Source of the DNA: Blastomyces gilchristii SLH14081
Taxonomy: Eukaryota > Ascomycota > Eurotiomycetes > Onygenales > Ajellomycetaceae
Assembly: GCF_000003855.2 (NCBI RefSeq)
Contig: NW_003101666.1
Location: 1,209,303 to 1,246,056, forward strand
Direction of reading: 5' to 3'
DNA length: 36,754 bases
This document shows, piece by piece, positions 9,149 to 19,243 of the stretch. Position 1 is the stretch's first letter, and each line of letters starts with the position of its first letter. A program made the position numbers and the translations under genes. The notes beneath the pieces were generated by a model that saw only the letters and a program-made list of their open reading frames with translations, was not told the origin of the DNA and ran no database searches.

Positions 9149-9978
9149 TCTGATAGCATGTCTAAAAATCAGTAAGAAGCACAGACTTTTTCAGAGTGTG
9201 ATAATTTCATCTATGAAGTAATTCATAGTTATCATGCCAGTGTGGTTCTAAAAACATCTCAAAAGATAGTGTATAAAGAGTGATAAGTGAAAGAGTATTT
9301 AATTAATACTGCTTCACTTGTTAAGGGAAAAACTTCACACTCAGATGAATACCATGTATTGTATGCAAACAGATGAGATATGAGAAAAGAGATGAGAGTA
9401 GTAAATCAGATTCAAAGAAGTCTGCTCTCTACTCAAAAGAAGAATAAAAAGAAGAGATGATTATCATCAGAGTTATACAATAATAACAGAAATCATATAA
9501 TAATACAGTGATATAATGATAGATATTATACAATCAATGAGAAATTACTGAAATGAATACCTTCTCTAGTTAATATAAACATTCTTCTCTGCTATCTGAA
9601 CTAGAAGGTATACAGAACCTTTCAGAGAGTTTACTCAAAGTAGTAAGAAAAGCAGCTAAGACTGCTGAACTGAAATCAAAGCTCTGTACACATACAAGAA
9701 TTCTAAATGAAATTAAGGTCTTGCATACACAGTGACAGACTGAGACAGAAGTTAAACAATAATTAACATTCACTGCAGATCAAGTATTCACTATAAAGAG
9801 CTTTATCAACACAATTATCATCATTAATAAGAATAGAGAAAACCAGGTCTTAAATCTGTAGTAGAAGATTAAATGTTTACACAGATAGATAACTATACTG
9901 AATCTGAAAATCTTATTACAATTGTTCACAATCTCTTTAGAAGTGTATATATTATCTGAAACTGCTGTACAGAATAAG
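9149..9978 (+). pseudogene. Gypsy gag, N-terminal part
   Basis: A decayed frame without length changes follows the 5' LTR. The first part reads FSECDNFIYEVIHSYHASVV (about 9193-9252). The second, about 9553-9978, is helical and coiled-coil-like: LLSELEGIQNLSESLLKVV and KAAKTAELKSKL. It ends at SETAVQNK, where the chromovirus has inserted; the same frame resumes at 23683 with NLNIKYIKSEDL. Stops are TAA, TAG and TGA. Gypsy Gag N-termini are poorly conserved, so the assignment depends on continuity with the zinc-knuckle part downstream. Confidence 0.75.
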
Positions 9979-10287
9979 TGTAAGAGGCCTACACTGAATA
10001 GATTAGTATAATATTGATAGGTCTTATATAACAAAGATAAAAACATTAGAGAAGAAAAGAAGAAGAAAGTGCGAGAATCAGCAATCAAGATGAATATTTA
10101 TATGCATATGTGATGATGTACATGGTGGAGCTTCAAGGTGAGAGAATATACACATGTTTGTAGCAGCTGAGAATCAGTGATTGAGAATGACTGAGAATCA
10201 GAGTGTACATGTTCAAGAATAAAGTAGTTGAAATCTGTGAAGTGTAACAGAATAGTCTATATAATTGATTAAGCACAGCCTGTCACA
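9979..10287 (-). repeat. Chromovirus 3' LTR
   Basis: 309 bp, with no length difference from 23369-23677. By my count about 43 positions differ, all transitions. This copy has lost nearly all CpG that the partner keeps. On the coding strand it is preceded by purine-rich GAAAGAGAGAACTAA, a degraded polypurine tract. Confidence 0.93.
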
Positions 10288-11614
10288 TTAGTTCTCTCTT
10301 TCAGAAGCAGTTCTCATCAGTCAAGAGTCACTGTTTCAGATAATATAAAACTCAGAGTTCAGATCAGTTAATTATAGCTAACTCATTTCATAAGATATTG
10401 CTAACTGCAGTCATGAGATCTCTTATCAAGAATATTCTCAATCTCTTACTCAAGCTCATTATCTTCTTCTATAATATCTGATAACTGTCAGTCAGAAGTC
10501 AGCTGAGAAGAGAATGAATCAGTGATAGCACAGCAGAGAAGCTTGTGTAGAATATATTATAAATTTCTGATGATGTGTTAAGACAGTAGTTGTGACTATC
10601 TAGAACTTCAATCACTTTATACTTGATATAACAGTAATCTAGTGTATAAGATGAATATGTGATTTATATATTCTTAAGATTCAATTATATCAGATCTTCT
10701 ATCTTATATTATTCAGCAGAGTCTCAGTGAACATTGATTTAATTCTCTTAATCTTGTTTTACAGTTATTATGAAGATCTCTGTTCAATCACAGATATCTC
10801 AGAGTTTTATTACTATATTATCAGTGATCTGAATCAGACTGTGAAGGTTCAGTGTGAACTGTGTAGTCTCTAGAAGATTCAACACTTTCATGTGATATCT
10901 GTGTATAAGAAAGAACAGACTTATATCTATTAAAACAGTATCTCAACTGTTGATAGTGATCTCTGCATGTAGAAGAAGATTATATCAATTATCTTATAAG
11001 TGATTATAGAACTTATAGAGATAATTCTTCACAGTCTGAATTATCTGTTCTGATACATTATCAGTCTCAGAGTGATAGACAGTTGATAGACAGTGTATAA
11101 TCTTGAGAACTTAACAGATTCTTGTTCAGAGAGCACTCATAAATTGACAGTCTCAATTCAATATTATAGATCTCAGTAATCTATACATTTAATAGAACAG
11201 ACTCTGTAGAAAAGCTTTAATAACTTATTCAGTATTTATCTTATTATAAGATTTCAATATTACATCTTTACTCAGTTAATTCACAATAATCAGAATGTTT
11301 CTACAACTCTTACTCTCAGATAGATTAATAGTGAAGTCAATTGTTACATCTCATCAGATTCTATCAGAGACATTGAGTGATTTCAATAGATCTTTTCTAC
11401 AGTTCTTTCATGAGATAACAGAAGAACAGTAATTACAGTTTCAGATGAAGTATCTAATGCTGTTTAATATCTCAGACTAGTAGAACTCTCAGAAGATCAT
11501 TCTATACAGTTGTTTACAGCCTGAATAACTAATTCTATATAAATCATGCATCTCTTGCATTATCTGAGTGTGTAAGAATTCAGAGTGAGAGACTCAGTAT
11601 CATTTATGAAATTA
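10288..11614 (-). pseudogene. Chromovirus integrase and chromodomain (distal to the LINE insertion)
   Basis: On the minus strand from about 11400 the integrase catalytic core can be followed despite stops: ILIIVN and LSKDVILKSY, then SIILN (first Asp lost), then LSTVYHSETDNVSEQIIQTV, which corresponds to the LSTAYHPQTDG region before the catalytic Glu. Near 10460-10380 a chromodomain-like segment reads EIENILDKRSHDCS followed by QYLMK. The frame ends at the 3' LTR. The chromodomain would bind methylated histone H3 and direct insertion to heterochromatin, in keeping with this location. Inactive; the first part of the integrase lies beyond the LINE, near 19244-19600. Confidence 0.83.
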
Positions 11615-12136
11615 GATCTAATTTAATTAGTGGCCAAAAAGCTCCACCACGAACTCGCTCGATTTTTCGAATAAGAACCCGCCGATAGATCCATCAAAAA
11701 GCCCTCGATCATACGAGCATTCTGACCCCATCGCCGACCGCATACCCTGTGTGGTGGTGGAGTTATCCAGCCAAATGTGAACCGGACGTTGTTCAAAACT
11801 CCTGTGTGGGATTATCCCCTGTTCTCCCCTACCACACCACAACCCCGGGCCAAAGTGCCATACAAATTGTAAGGTGAAGAGACCTAGCCATATGCACCAA
11901 TCTTCTTGATTTTGGAAGATCCCCAACCTGTAGTTGTGGAGATATCCGAGGAGCGACCTCCGCGAAAACCCTGTCCATCTTTGATGTTTCAAAACACCAA
12001 CACCAAGTCTCACTCTCGTACCGCCCTTCCCAATCTGGCCCATCCCCGGCAGAAAAATACAAAAAGATACCTCAGCAATAATATCAAGCATATAATCAAC
12101 AGACTCTTCTGAAGTGCAACCTCCACAGTCTGTCAT
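11615..12136 (+). other. GC-rich 5' end of the LINE
   Basis: The first 520 bp are GC-rich and keep CpG (CGCCGATAG, CCGCGAAAACC), in sharp contrast to the rest of the element. By position this is the 5' UTR with the internal promoter. It holds open frames on both strands, the longest 169 codons on the minus strand (12136-11627). I recognise none, and absence of stops is expected by chance in GC-rich DNA. An independent insertion is unlikely because the LINE target duplication begins directly at its left edge, but that cannot be excluded. Confidence 0.65.
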
Positions 12137-12258
12137 CAGTGTATCTAGACTTCAACATCAAGTCTCACCCTTGTACTACCCCTCTCAATCTGGCTCATCC
12201 CTGACAGAATAATACAAAAAGATACCTCAGCAACAGCATTCAATACATAATCAGTGAA
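11986..12258 (+). repeat. Direct duplication in the LINE 5' UTR
   Basis: About 110 bp occurs twice, at 11988-12100 and 12151-12258, in direct orientation with a period near 160 bp. The shared core includes AATACAAAAAGATACCTCAG. The second unit is more eroded (CGTACCGCCC becomes TGTACTACCC). It may be a promoter repeat as in some LINE 5' regions. From here to 13263 the UTR is AT-rich and I see no gene. Confidence 0.75.
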
Positions 12259-13263
12259 CAATGAGTCAACAGCACATCAATAACTATAAAATCAGTATAC
12301 TTCAAGATCTGACTGAGCCTTTGATCCCTGTACAGTGAGATATATTAAATCTAGCTTTAATATCTCAATATTCAATAGATTCTGTAAGAAATTGAGAACA
12401 GCAATACTAGATTTCTATTGAATTTGAGAATTAACTCTATATTGATATAATCATTAACAAAGTCTTCTATTTTGAGATATAAATAACCAGTTCCTCTACA
12501 TCTCACTGACAATATTTATATTATTATATAGAAATAGACTTATATTCTCTATAATATCAAGACTCTGAAGAGGGAAAGTCTTGATAGAGAGTATATAGTA
12601 GTGCATATCTTAGCAGTTTCTATCTCATTCTTCTACAGCAGTTAATACAAAAAAAAGATCTTAGAAATAGTTTTTTACTTCTCTTGAAAAAGTAAGGTAT
12701 TTTTCTCTGAGTTTTATATAATATTCTTACAAAGAATAAAAAATAGAGCTGTTTTCTATCATAATTTCATATTCTTTTAAGTAAGAATTACTTTTCCAGT
12801 GACTGAAGAGCTTTCATTAATACTTAATTCTTTTTTACACTCTTTATTAACTGATTTGAGTTGCACACTTGTTGTGTGAGAAGAATTGAATGATTTAGAA
12901 TAAAATTGAATAGTTTTAATCAATTTCTCTGCAAAAAATTAATTTATTTTTTGTCAGTTTTTCTCTTAAAAACTGTTATATCATCTAATTCATTATTAAT
13001 TGATATCATACTCTTTCTCACTGTATCTCAAGAAAGAGATTATAAAGATTTTATTGATTTATCTCAAAAATCAATTTTAGTTTATTAGATTCTCTTCAAA
13101 AATCTAATCTAGTTACTGAACTAGTGTGAAAAAAATCAGGTGTTTTATATACAAAAGTCTTTTATTCTTCTTTTGAAACAGTCTGACTAACTTTTCAATT
13201 GAAAACAGACTTAGAAATATCTCAATTGAAACAGTCTGATCAACTTTTCATTGAGTGAGAATA

Positions 13264-14898
13264 ATGAGTTTAAAAATACACTCAGTTAATATGAAAAAAG
13301 ATGCTTTCTCAAATGCTATTTCTGAGATTGAAATTCTGAAGAGAAGAAAGAAAGAAGAAATAGAGAAATAACAAGTTCTTAAAATACAGAAACTTGAAAA
13401 ATCAAGTAAGATTCTTGAAAAGCAGTGTCTGAGTGAGATGAATGAAGAAGTTCTGTTAATTCTTCATACTCAGACTAGACAACTACAGGAGATGATCAAG
13501 TTCAAACTTGAAATCTCAAACACAGTTCAAAAAACATTGAAAATTTCTTATAAAATCACTGACTCTTCATCTTACTCTTCTTCTTTTTTTTCTACTTCTT
13601 CTTCTTCTTTAAATCAGAAGAAAACATATACTCAAGCAGCTGAATCTGCTATCTCTAAATCTGCTGTCTCAAAACCTGCTTAAAATTCTGAGAAAACTGA
13701 GAAGAATACTGTTCATACCTCTATTCATAGAAAAGTGAAAAAGAAAATATAAAAAGAGAAAAACTTTCAAATCTTCAGAAATAGAAGACTTATTCTCAAA
13801 GTCTTAAATCAGAACATTCTGCAAAGAAACAAGCTAAACTCAAATCTCATTTTCAGAATCAGAAATGAAATTAATCAGCAGTTCTTTTCTCAGTTGATGA
13901 CTGATATTGAAGTTCAAAAACCAGTTATAGCTTCAATTGAGTCATCATTCTTTAGAAACTTCATCATTCTGACTACAATGCCTGAATTCAGAGCTGAATT
14001 CCTTATTCAGAATGAGAATCTCTGAAAGTTAGCAGTAGAATCTTTGCTAAACACAATAATTCTATCTGAGAGAGATGAAAAGTGAGATAAATTCATTCTT
14101 TATAATATTTCAGTTGAAATTTTTGACTGTGAAGAAGAAATACTACTTCTCAAAAATGAATTGAAAGAATACAACTCTATTCAAGTGAGAAAGAAGCCTG
14201 TATAACTAAATTCAATTGAGTTCAGATAAAGCAGGAGAAATGCCTCTGTTCTAGTATATATAAAGACACTTAAACAGTCAAAGATCTCTGAAGTAAGAGT
14301 AGCAGATTTGAAAATAAGAGTTCATGAATACAAAGACTCAAGAATGAATCTCAAAGCTCAAACACAGTGTTCAAACTGTCAAAGATATAGACACTTTGCA
14401 ATCTTCTGTTTCAGAGACTCAAAATATGCATTCTGTGCCAGAGATCATAAAACTAGTGAGTATAAATGTGAAACATGCTCAAAAAGAGATAAAATATGTT
14501 AATACACTCTGCTTAAGTGCTCTAATTGTAAAGAAAAACATACATCTAGCTCAAAAGAATGTATATTTGCTTCTAGAACTCAAAAGAACTGAAGAAAAGA
14601 TAAAGCTCAAAGTTAATCTAGAACTGAAGAGAAGAGTCAAGTCAGTAGACTTATAACTGCAAGCTTAAAAAGAAGAAACTCTCAACTATCTAAATCTTCA
14701 AACTTCAATTCTTCTGCTAAATGTAAACAGAATTTGAATTCTTAAACTTCTGTTAAGATTAGAGAATTGACAAATGACTCTGATAATAAACTAGATATAA
14801 TGCAAGCAGTTGAGATCTCTACTTTTCAAAATAGTTATAATCTACTATCTGATGATAGTGACTAGATTCTACTCTATCTCTACTCTCTTTTAATATGA
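13264..14898 (+). pseudogene. LINE ORF1: RNA-binding Gag-like protein with zinc knuckles
   Basis: A 545-codon frame starting ATGAGTTTAAAA, with a Lys/Glu-rich coiled-coil start, a Ser-rich low-complexity stretch near 13560-13610, and three cysteine motifs near the C-terminus: CSNCQRYRHFAIFC (14368-14409, CX2CX4HX4C), FCARDHKTSEYKC, and CSNCKEKHTSSSKEC. ORF1 proteins of this clade bind element RNA. About a dozen in-frame TAA, TAG and TGA codons break it (for example 13681, 14023, 14500). Its end TGA (14896-14898) overlaps the ORF2 start ATG in an ATGA, although that TGA could itself be a mutated codon. The start is the first in-frame ATG before the coiled-coil. Confidence 0.85.
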
Positions 14899-17800
14899 AT
14901 ATACAACAAAAACAATAAAAAAAGTTTAAAAACTCTTCAAAAATCACATTTATTCAAAATAATATAAATAGAAACTCAAATTGTATTTATTCTTATCTTC
15001 AAATTACATTTGAATAAAAAGTTGATTTTATACTACTTCAGAAACCGAATTTTGATGCTGAGTAAAATTACATTATTTCTCATTCAAGTGACTACTGCTT
15101 TCTATCTCAAAAGTCTGAGATAAAGTCAAGAGTAGTGATCTATGAAAGAAAGAGATTAAGATATCAATTTAATCTCAGATTTGATATCATGTCTGACCCT
15201 GATATTCTGATGAGTGATATTATAGATAAAGAAAATGAGTTTGATACTATACAGCTCATAAATATCTATAATGAAAAGTTATTGAAGAAAAATAACAATA
15301 TCTGGACAATTGATAGAGAATTTCTGAACATAACTTCATCAAGAAACTCTATAATTGTAGGAGATTTCAATGCATATCATCTCTGATGAAATTCAGAATG
15401 CAAGAGAGTAGTGAGAGCTGATAATCTGATTAAATGAATCTTTGAGTATTCAATAGATTTGATTAATAAGTCTGATCAACAAACATTCTTTAGAAAAGAC
15501 ATGAAACAGAAGTCTATTATTGATCTAATCTTCATGTCACAAAATCTAATGAAAAGAAGACTTGTAAACTGATTTATTAATTCAAATAAGACATCAGAAT
15601 CAGGTCATGAGATTATTCAATTTGATATTGAACTGAGTGAAAAATAAATGAGTGAAAATCCTCTTCTCTCTAATCAGTATAACTTTGAAAAAGCTGATTG
15701 AAAAGCAGTTGAAGAAAGCATAAAACTGTTAAAATCTGAAAGACAGAATGAGCTATATTGAAATTCTGGTCAAGATATCTCAAATGAAATGCTTAAGAAT
15801 AGAGTGAAGCTTATTACATCTATTATTCTAACAAGTGTTAGAGATAATATTTCAAAGAGAAAATCTTCTGAGTATTCAAAATCTTGATGAAATAAGAATA
15901 TCTCATCTAAAAGAAAAGAATTAGCTACTGCTAGAAGAGATTGAAAGAATGATATAATATCTGATGAAGAGTTCAAAGCTGTCAGAAATAAATATTTTTC
16001 AGATATTAAAAGAGCTAAAACAGACTGCTGGAATAAATTTCTTGAAGAAGCATAAGAAAAGAAAGTTTTTAAAGCTTTTAACTATACTAAAACAAGAAGT
16101 GTAGCAAAACTTCCAGTCTTAGAATATGAGTTTCAAAATGAATTATATACAGCAAACTCTTTTGAGGAAAAATGTCAAGCTTTTATAAGAATTATCTTTC
16201 AGAACTCATCAGATTCAGATTCAGATTCAGAGGAAGAGAATATATTACTTCTCAACTATATTGATGAAAATGACTGGGAATGGCCTGATCTTACATAAGA
16301 TGAATTAGAGTCAGCTATCTTCTCAAGTTCTGTTAAAACTGCTGCAGATCCTGATTCAATTAATCACTTGATTATTCAAAATATATATTCCTACTTAAAG
16401 AATGAATATTTTGAGCTCTTTTTCAATCTCTTGAAAAATAGATATCATTCTGAATACTGAAGAGAAGTCACTGAAGTGATTCTTACAAAACCTAATAGAA
16501 AAACTTCAATTTCTAAGTCATATAGAGTAATATCTCTATTGAACTGTCTAGAAAAGATTTTAGAAAAGATAATAGCTACTTAACTATCTTTTATAAGCTC
16601 TATAAGTGATTCTCTTTTATTCAGTGAATAAATGAGAGATAGAAAACAGTGTTCTGCAATTAACACTGTTCTCTCAGTTATTCATAATATTTAAATAGCA
16701 AAGTATGAGAGTCTGGTCTCAACTACAGTTTTTATTGATATAAAAGAAGCATTTGATTATGTTTCAAAGTCAAAGTTAACTCAGATATTGAAGATATTAA
16801 AACTATCACTTTCTCTAATAAAATAGATTAACTATTTTATATCTAAAAGAATTATACAACTCTTCTTTGATGAAATGAAATAAGACAAGACTGAGATAAA
16901 AATAGAAGTATTATAGAGATCTTCAATCTCACTCATTTTATTTACAATATACACTGCATATCTATTCAAAAATAGAAATATGAGAATAGTGCAATCTCTG
17001 AGTTATATGAATGATATTGATCTAGTCTACAGCTTAAAAACTATCAAAGAGAATTTGAAAGTAATTGAAGAAGCTGCAAAGAAAATCTTTATTAGAGCAG
17101 ATATCAATCAAATTCAATTTAATATGAATAAAACTGAGTTAATTCATTTCTTTTCTAGATTTAATGAGAAAGAACTATCTCTAACTCTTTTAAATAGAGA
17201 GATTAAATCCAGTGTAAATATTAAATAATTAGAAGTATGATTAAACTTCAAGTTGAATTTTAAATATCACATACAACAAAGAACTGTCAAGGCAGAAAGA
17301 CTATTGAATAACATAATCAGACTATCAAATACAGAGAGAGATCTATTCTTCCAGGCTATGAGACAGTTATATATAGCCTGTATTACATCAGTAGCTGATT
17401 ATGAAGTTTAAGTTTGATGAAATAATTAAGAGAATTTCACTGAACTCTTTCAAAGTCTGCAAAACAGAGTCTTGAGAAGAATTCTGAAAGCATTCAAATT
17501 ATCTTCTATTAAAGTAATGAAAATTGAAGCTTCAATTCCTTCTTCTGCTATTAGATTTGAAAAGGCCTGTATGAACTATACTCTGAGAGTTGTAAAGATG
17601 AGCTCAAATTATATAATCAGAGAAAGAGTCTCTTCTTCATTTTCATCAATTAACTCTGGAAATGAACTGAATTGAAATAGATTTCTTGATTGAAATGAAA
17701 ATAATTCTTCAAAGAAAATATCTTCTCAACTGTACAGACTATGCTCTCTAATTAAAAATTAATTTTCTTCTTTAAATGTTGAAAAAGTTGATCATGAGAA

Positions 17801-18857
17801 GTTATCTCTCTGAAGAGAAAAGATTGAATCTCTTATAGACTTATAAATAAGTGAACTATCAAAAGAGAAAGAATATAAACAGCATTTGAAGAGAATTTCT
17901 ACAATCAATATAAAAGACTCTATTCTGATTTATTCAGATGACTCAAAAAATGAGAACTTGAATAGATTAGACACAGACATTGCTTATACTGAAGATAATA
18001 TTAATTTTATCTCAGATTTCTGAAATCTAGACTGTGAATGTGAAGTCTTTGATGCTGAACTATTTGTAATAGTGAAAGCTTTCAAACTCATTGAAATAAA
18101 ATCTTATAAAAGAGGAAATTGTTTGAAAGAGACATGAATATTCTCTGATAGTCAAGCTGCTTTAAAAAGACTTAGAAATAGTCAGATTCATAATGATTCA
18201 ATGAATCTTGAACTGATCTTAAACTCTGTTTTAAAAATTCAAAAGAGAAGAATATTAAAGCTGATAATTCATCTGCACTGAGTTCCTGCTCATATGAATA
18301 TTCATGGTAATGAATTGGCTGATTCAGCTGCAAAAAAGAGTGCAGAATTAAGCAGATATATTCAAAAAATTATGTCCTGGTCTTTTATAAAGAGAAAAAT
18401 AAAAGAATCTTGTTTAGATAAGTGAAATGAAAGCTGGCAGAAACAAAAGAAGAGTATACATTATTCAAGATTTGAAACAAAACCCAAGTGAAAATCTTGT
18501 TCAATTAAATGTAAAAAGAAAATATTCTCATCTATAATACAGCTGAAACTAGGACATGGCTATTTCAAATCTTATATACAAAGATTTGATGATAGATTTG
18601 ACTCAATAGAATGCTCATTCTGCAATACAAATGCTCATTCTGAGCATATTGTAATACACTATGCATTATACAATAGTCTCAGAGCCAGATTGAAAGAGAA
18701 GTATGATCTAAATTAATTAAATATGAGATTCTTATTCTCAACTGAGACAGGAATTAAATACTTAATAGACTTTCTATCAGAAACTCAAGCAGTTATAAGA
18801 AAATGACTAAATTCAGAATTATCTGAATATGAAGAGAAGGAAATCAACCAGATATAG
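14895..18857 (+). pseudogene. LINE ORF2: endonuclease, reverse transcriptase, RNase H, zinc finger
   Basis: 1321 codons in one uninterrupted register, with only point-mutation stops. Seen in order: AP-type endonuclease with IVGDFNAYHL followed by TGA where Trp is usual (15354-15386); RT with SKSYRVISLLNCLEKILEKI near 16515-16575, FIDIKEAFDYVS near 16730, and the catalytic box changed to YMND at 17004-17015; RNase H near 17920-18340 with VPAHMNIHGNELADSAAKK; and a C-terminal finger (CSFC...HSEH) near 18615-18655. The protein would nick target DNA and prime cDNA synthesis there. YMND for YVDD plus many stops make it dead. Gln-to-TAA/TAG and Trp-to-TGA are typical of RIP. Confidence 0.9.
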
Positions 18858-19147
18858 TCTGTTAAAACAGCTATATACTATCTTTTAATAATTTGTTTTG
18901 TTACAGTCTTTCTTTACTTTATCTTTTTCTTTCAATTTCTTTCTGTCTATCTAGTTAATGTGTCTATCTTTAAGACTGTGTTCTCTTTTTCTTTGTCATG
19001 ATATTGTCAAATGATTTCAAAGTATCAGAAGATGTTAAAACACTGTAATTTGTAAACAGTTTTTATCTTCTGAGCTGGAATTTTCTGATTTTGCATATCT
19101 GAAATTGATGAATGTATAATAGTTAACTTTACAGATATAGGAAAAAC

Positions 19148-19233
19148 CCTGAGAACTAAAAGTTCTCAGGTAGATGTCATAGTCTCTGACTGCATACATC
19201 TATAATTGAAGAATAATAATAATAATAATAATT
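19148..19233 (+). other. LINE copy 2 3' hairpins and (AAT)n tail
   Basis: Hairpin 1 (19148-19170) has a 10-bp stem and AAA loop, identical to copy 1. Hairpin 2 has stem TAGATGT (19171-19177) with ACATCTA (19196-19202) and loop CATAGTCTCTGACTGCAT. Then TAATTGAAGAATAATAAT leads into the AAT tail. Stem 2 and tail junction correspond to the SINE 3' end. Confidence 0.75.
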
Positions 19234-19243
19234 TATGAAATTA

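Larger units (their letters stand above)
11615..19230 (+). mobile_element. Full-length Tad1-like LINE, copy 2
   Basis: A 7.6-kb non-LTR retrotransposon flanked by a 13-bp TSD, ATTTATGAAATTA, at 11602-11614 and 19231-19243 (the 3' edge is ambiguous by a few bases because the AAT tail runs into it). Parts: GC-rich 5' region, AT-rich 5' UTR, ORF1 (13264-14898), ORF2 (14895-18857), 3' UTR with two hairpins, and an (AAT)n tail. Both ORFs stay in frame along their whole length but are broken by point-mutation stops. The insertion splits the chromovirus integrase. Confidence 0.93.

Noticed and set aside
8962..9159. 65-codon minus-strand frame, with a similar one at 30619-30843
   Set aside because: Both are translations of the GC-rich Gypsy LTR; their similarity comes from the LTR pair, not from a gene.
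11627..12136. Host gene fragment in the GC-rich island
   Set aside because: The island begins at the LINE target duplication and no known domain is recognisable; treated as the LINE 5' UTR.
13264..18857. Alternative genetic code with TGA as Trp
   Set aside because: TAA and TAG also occur at expected Gln positions and the copies differ by transitions, so RIP explains the stops.
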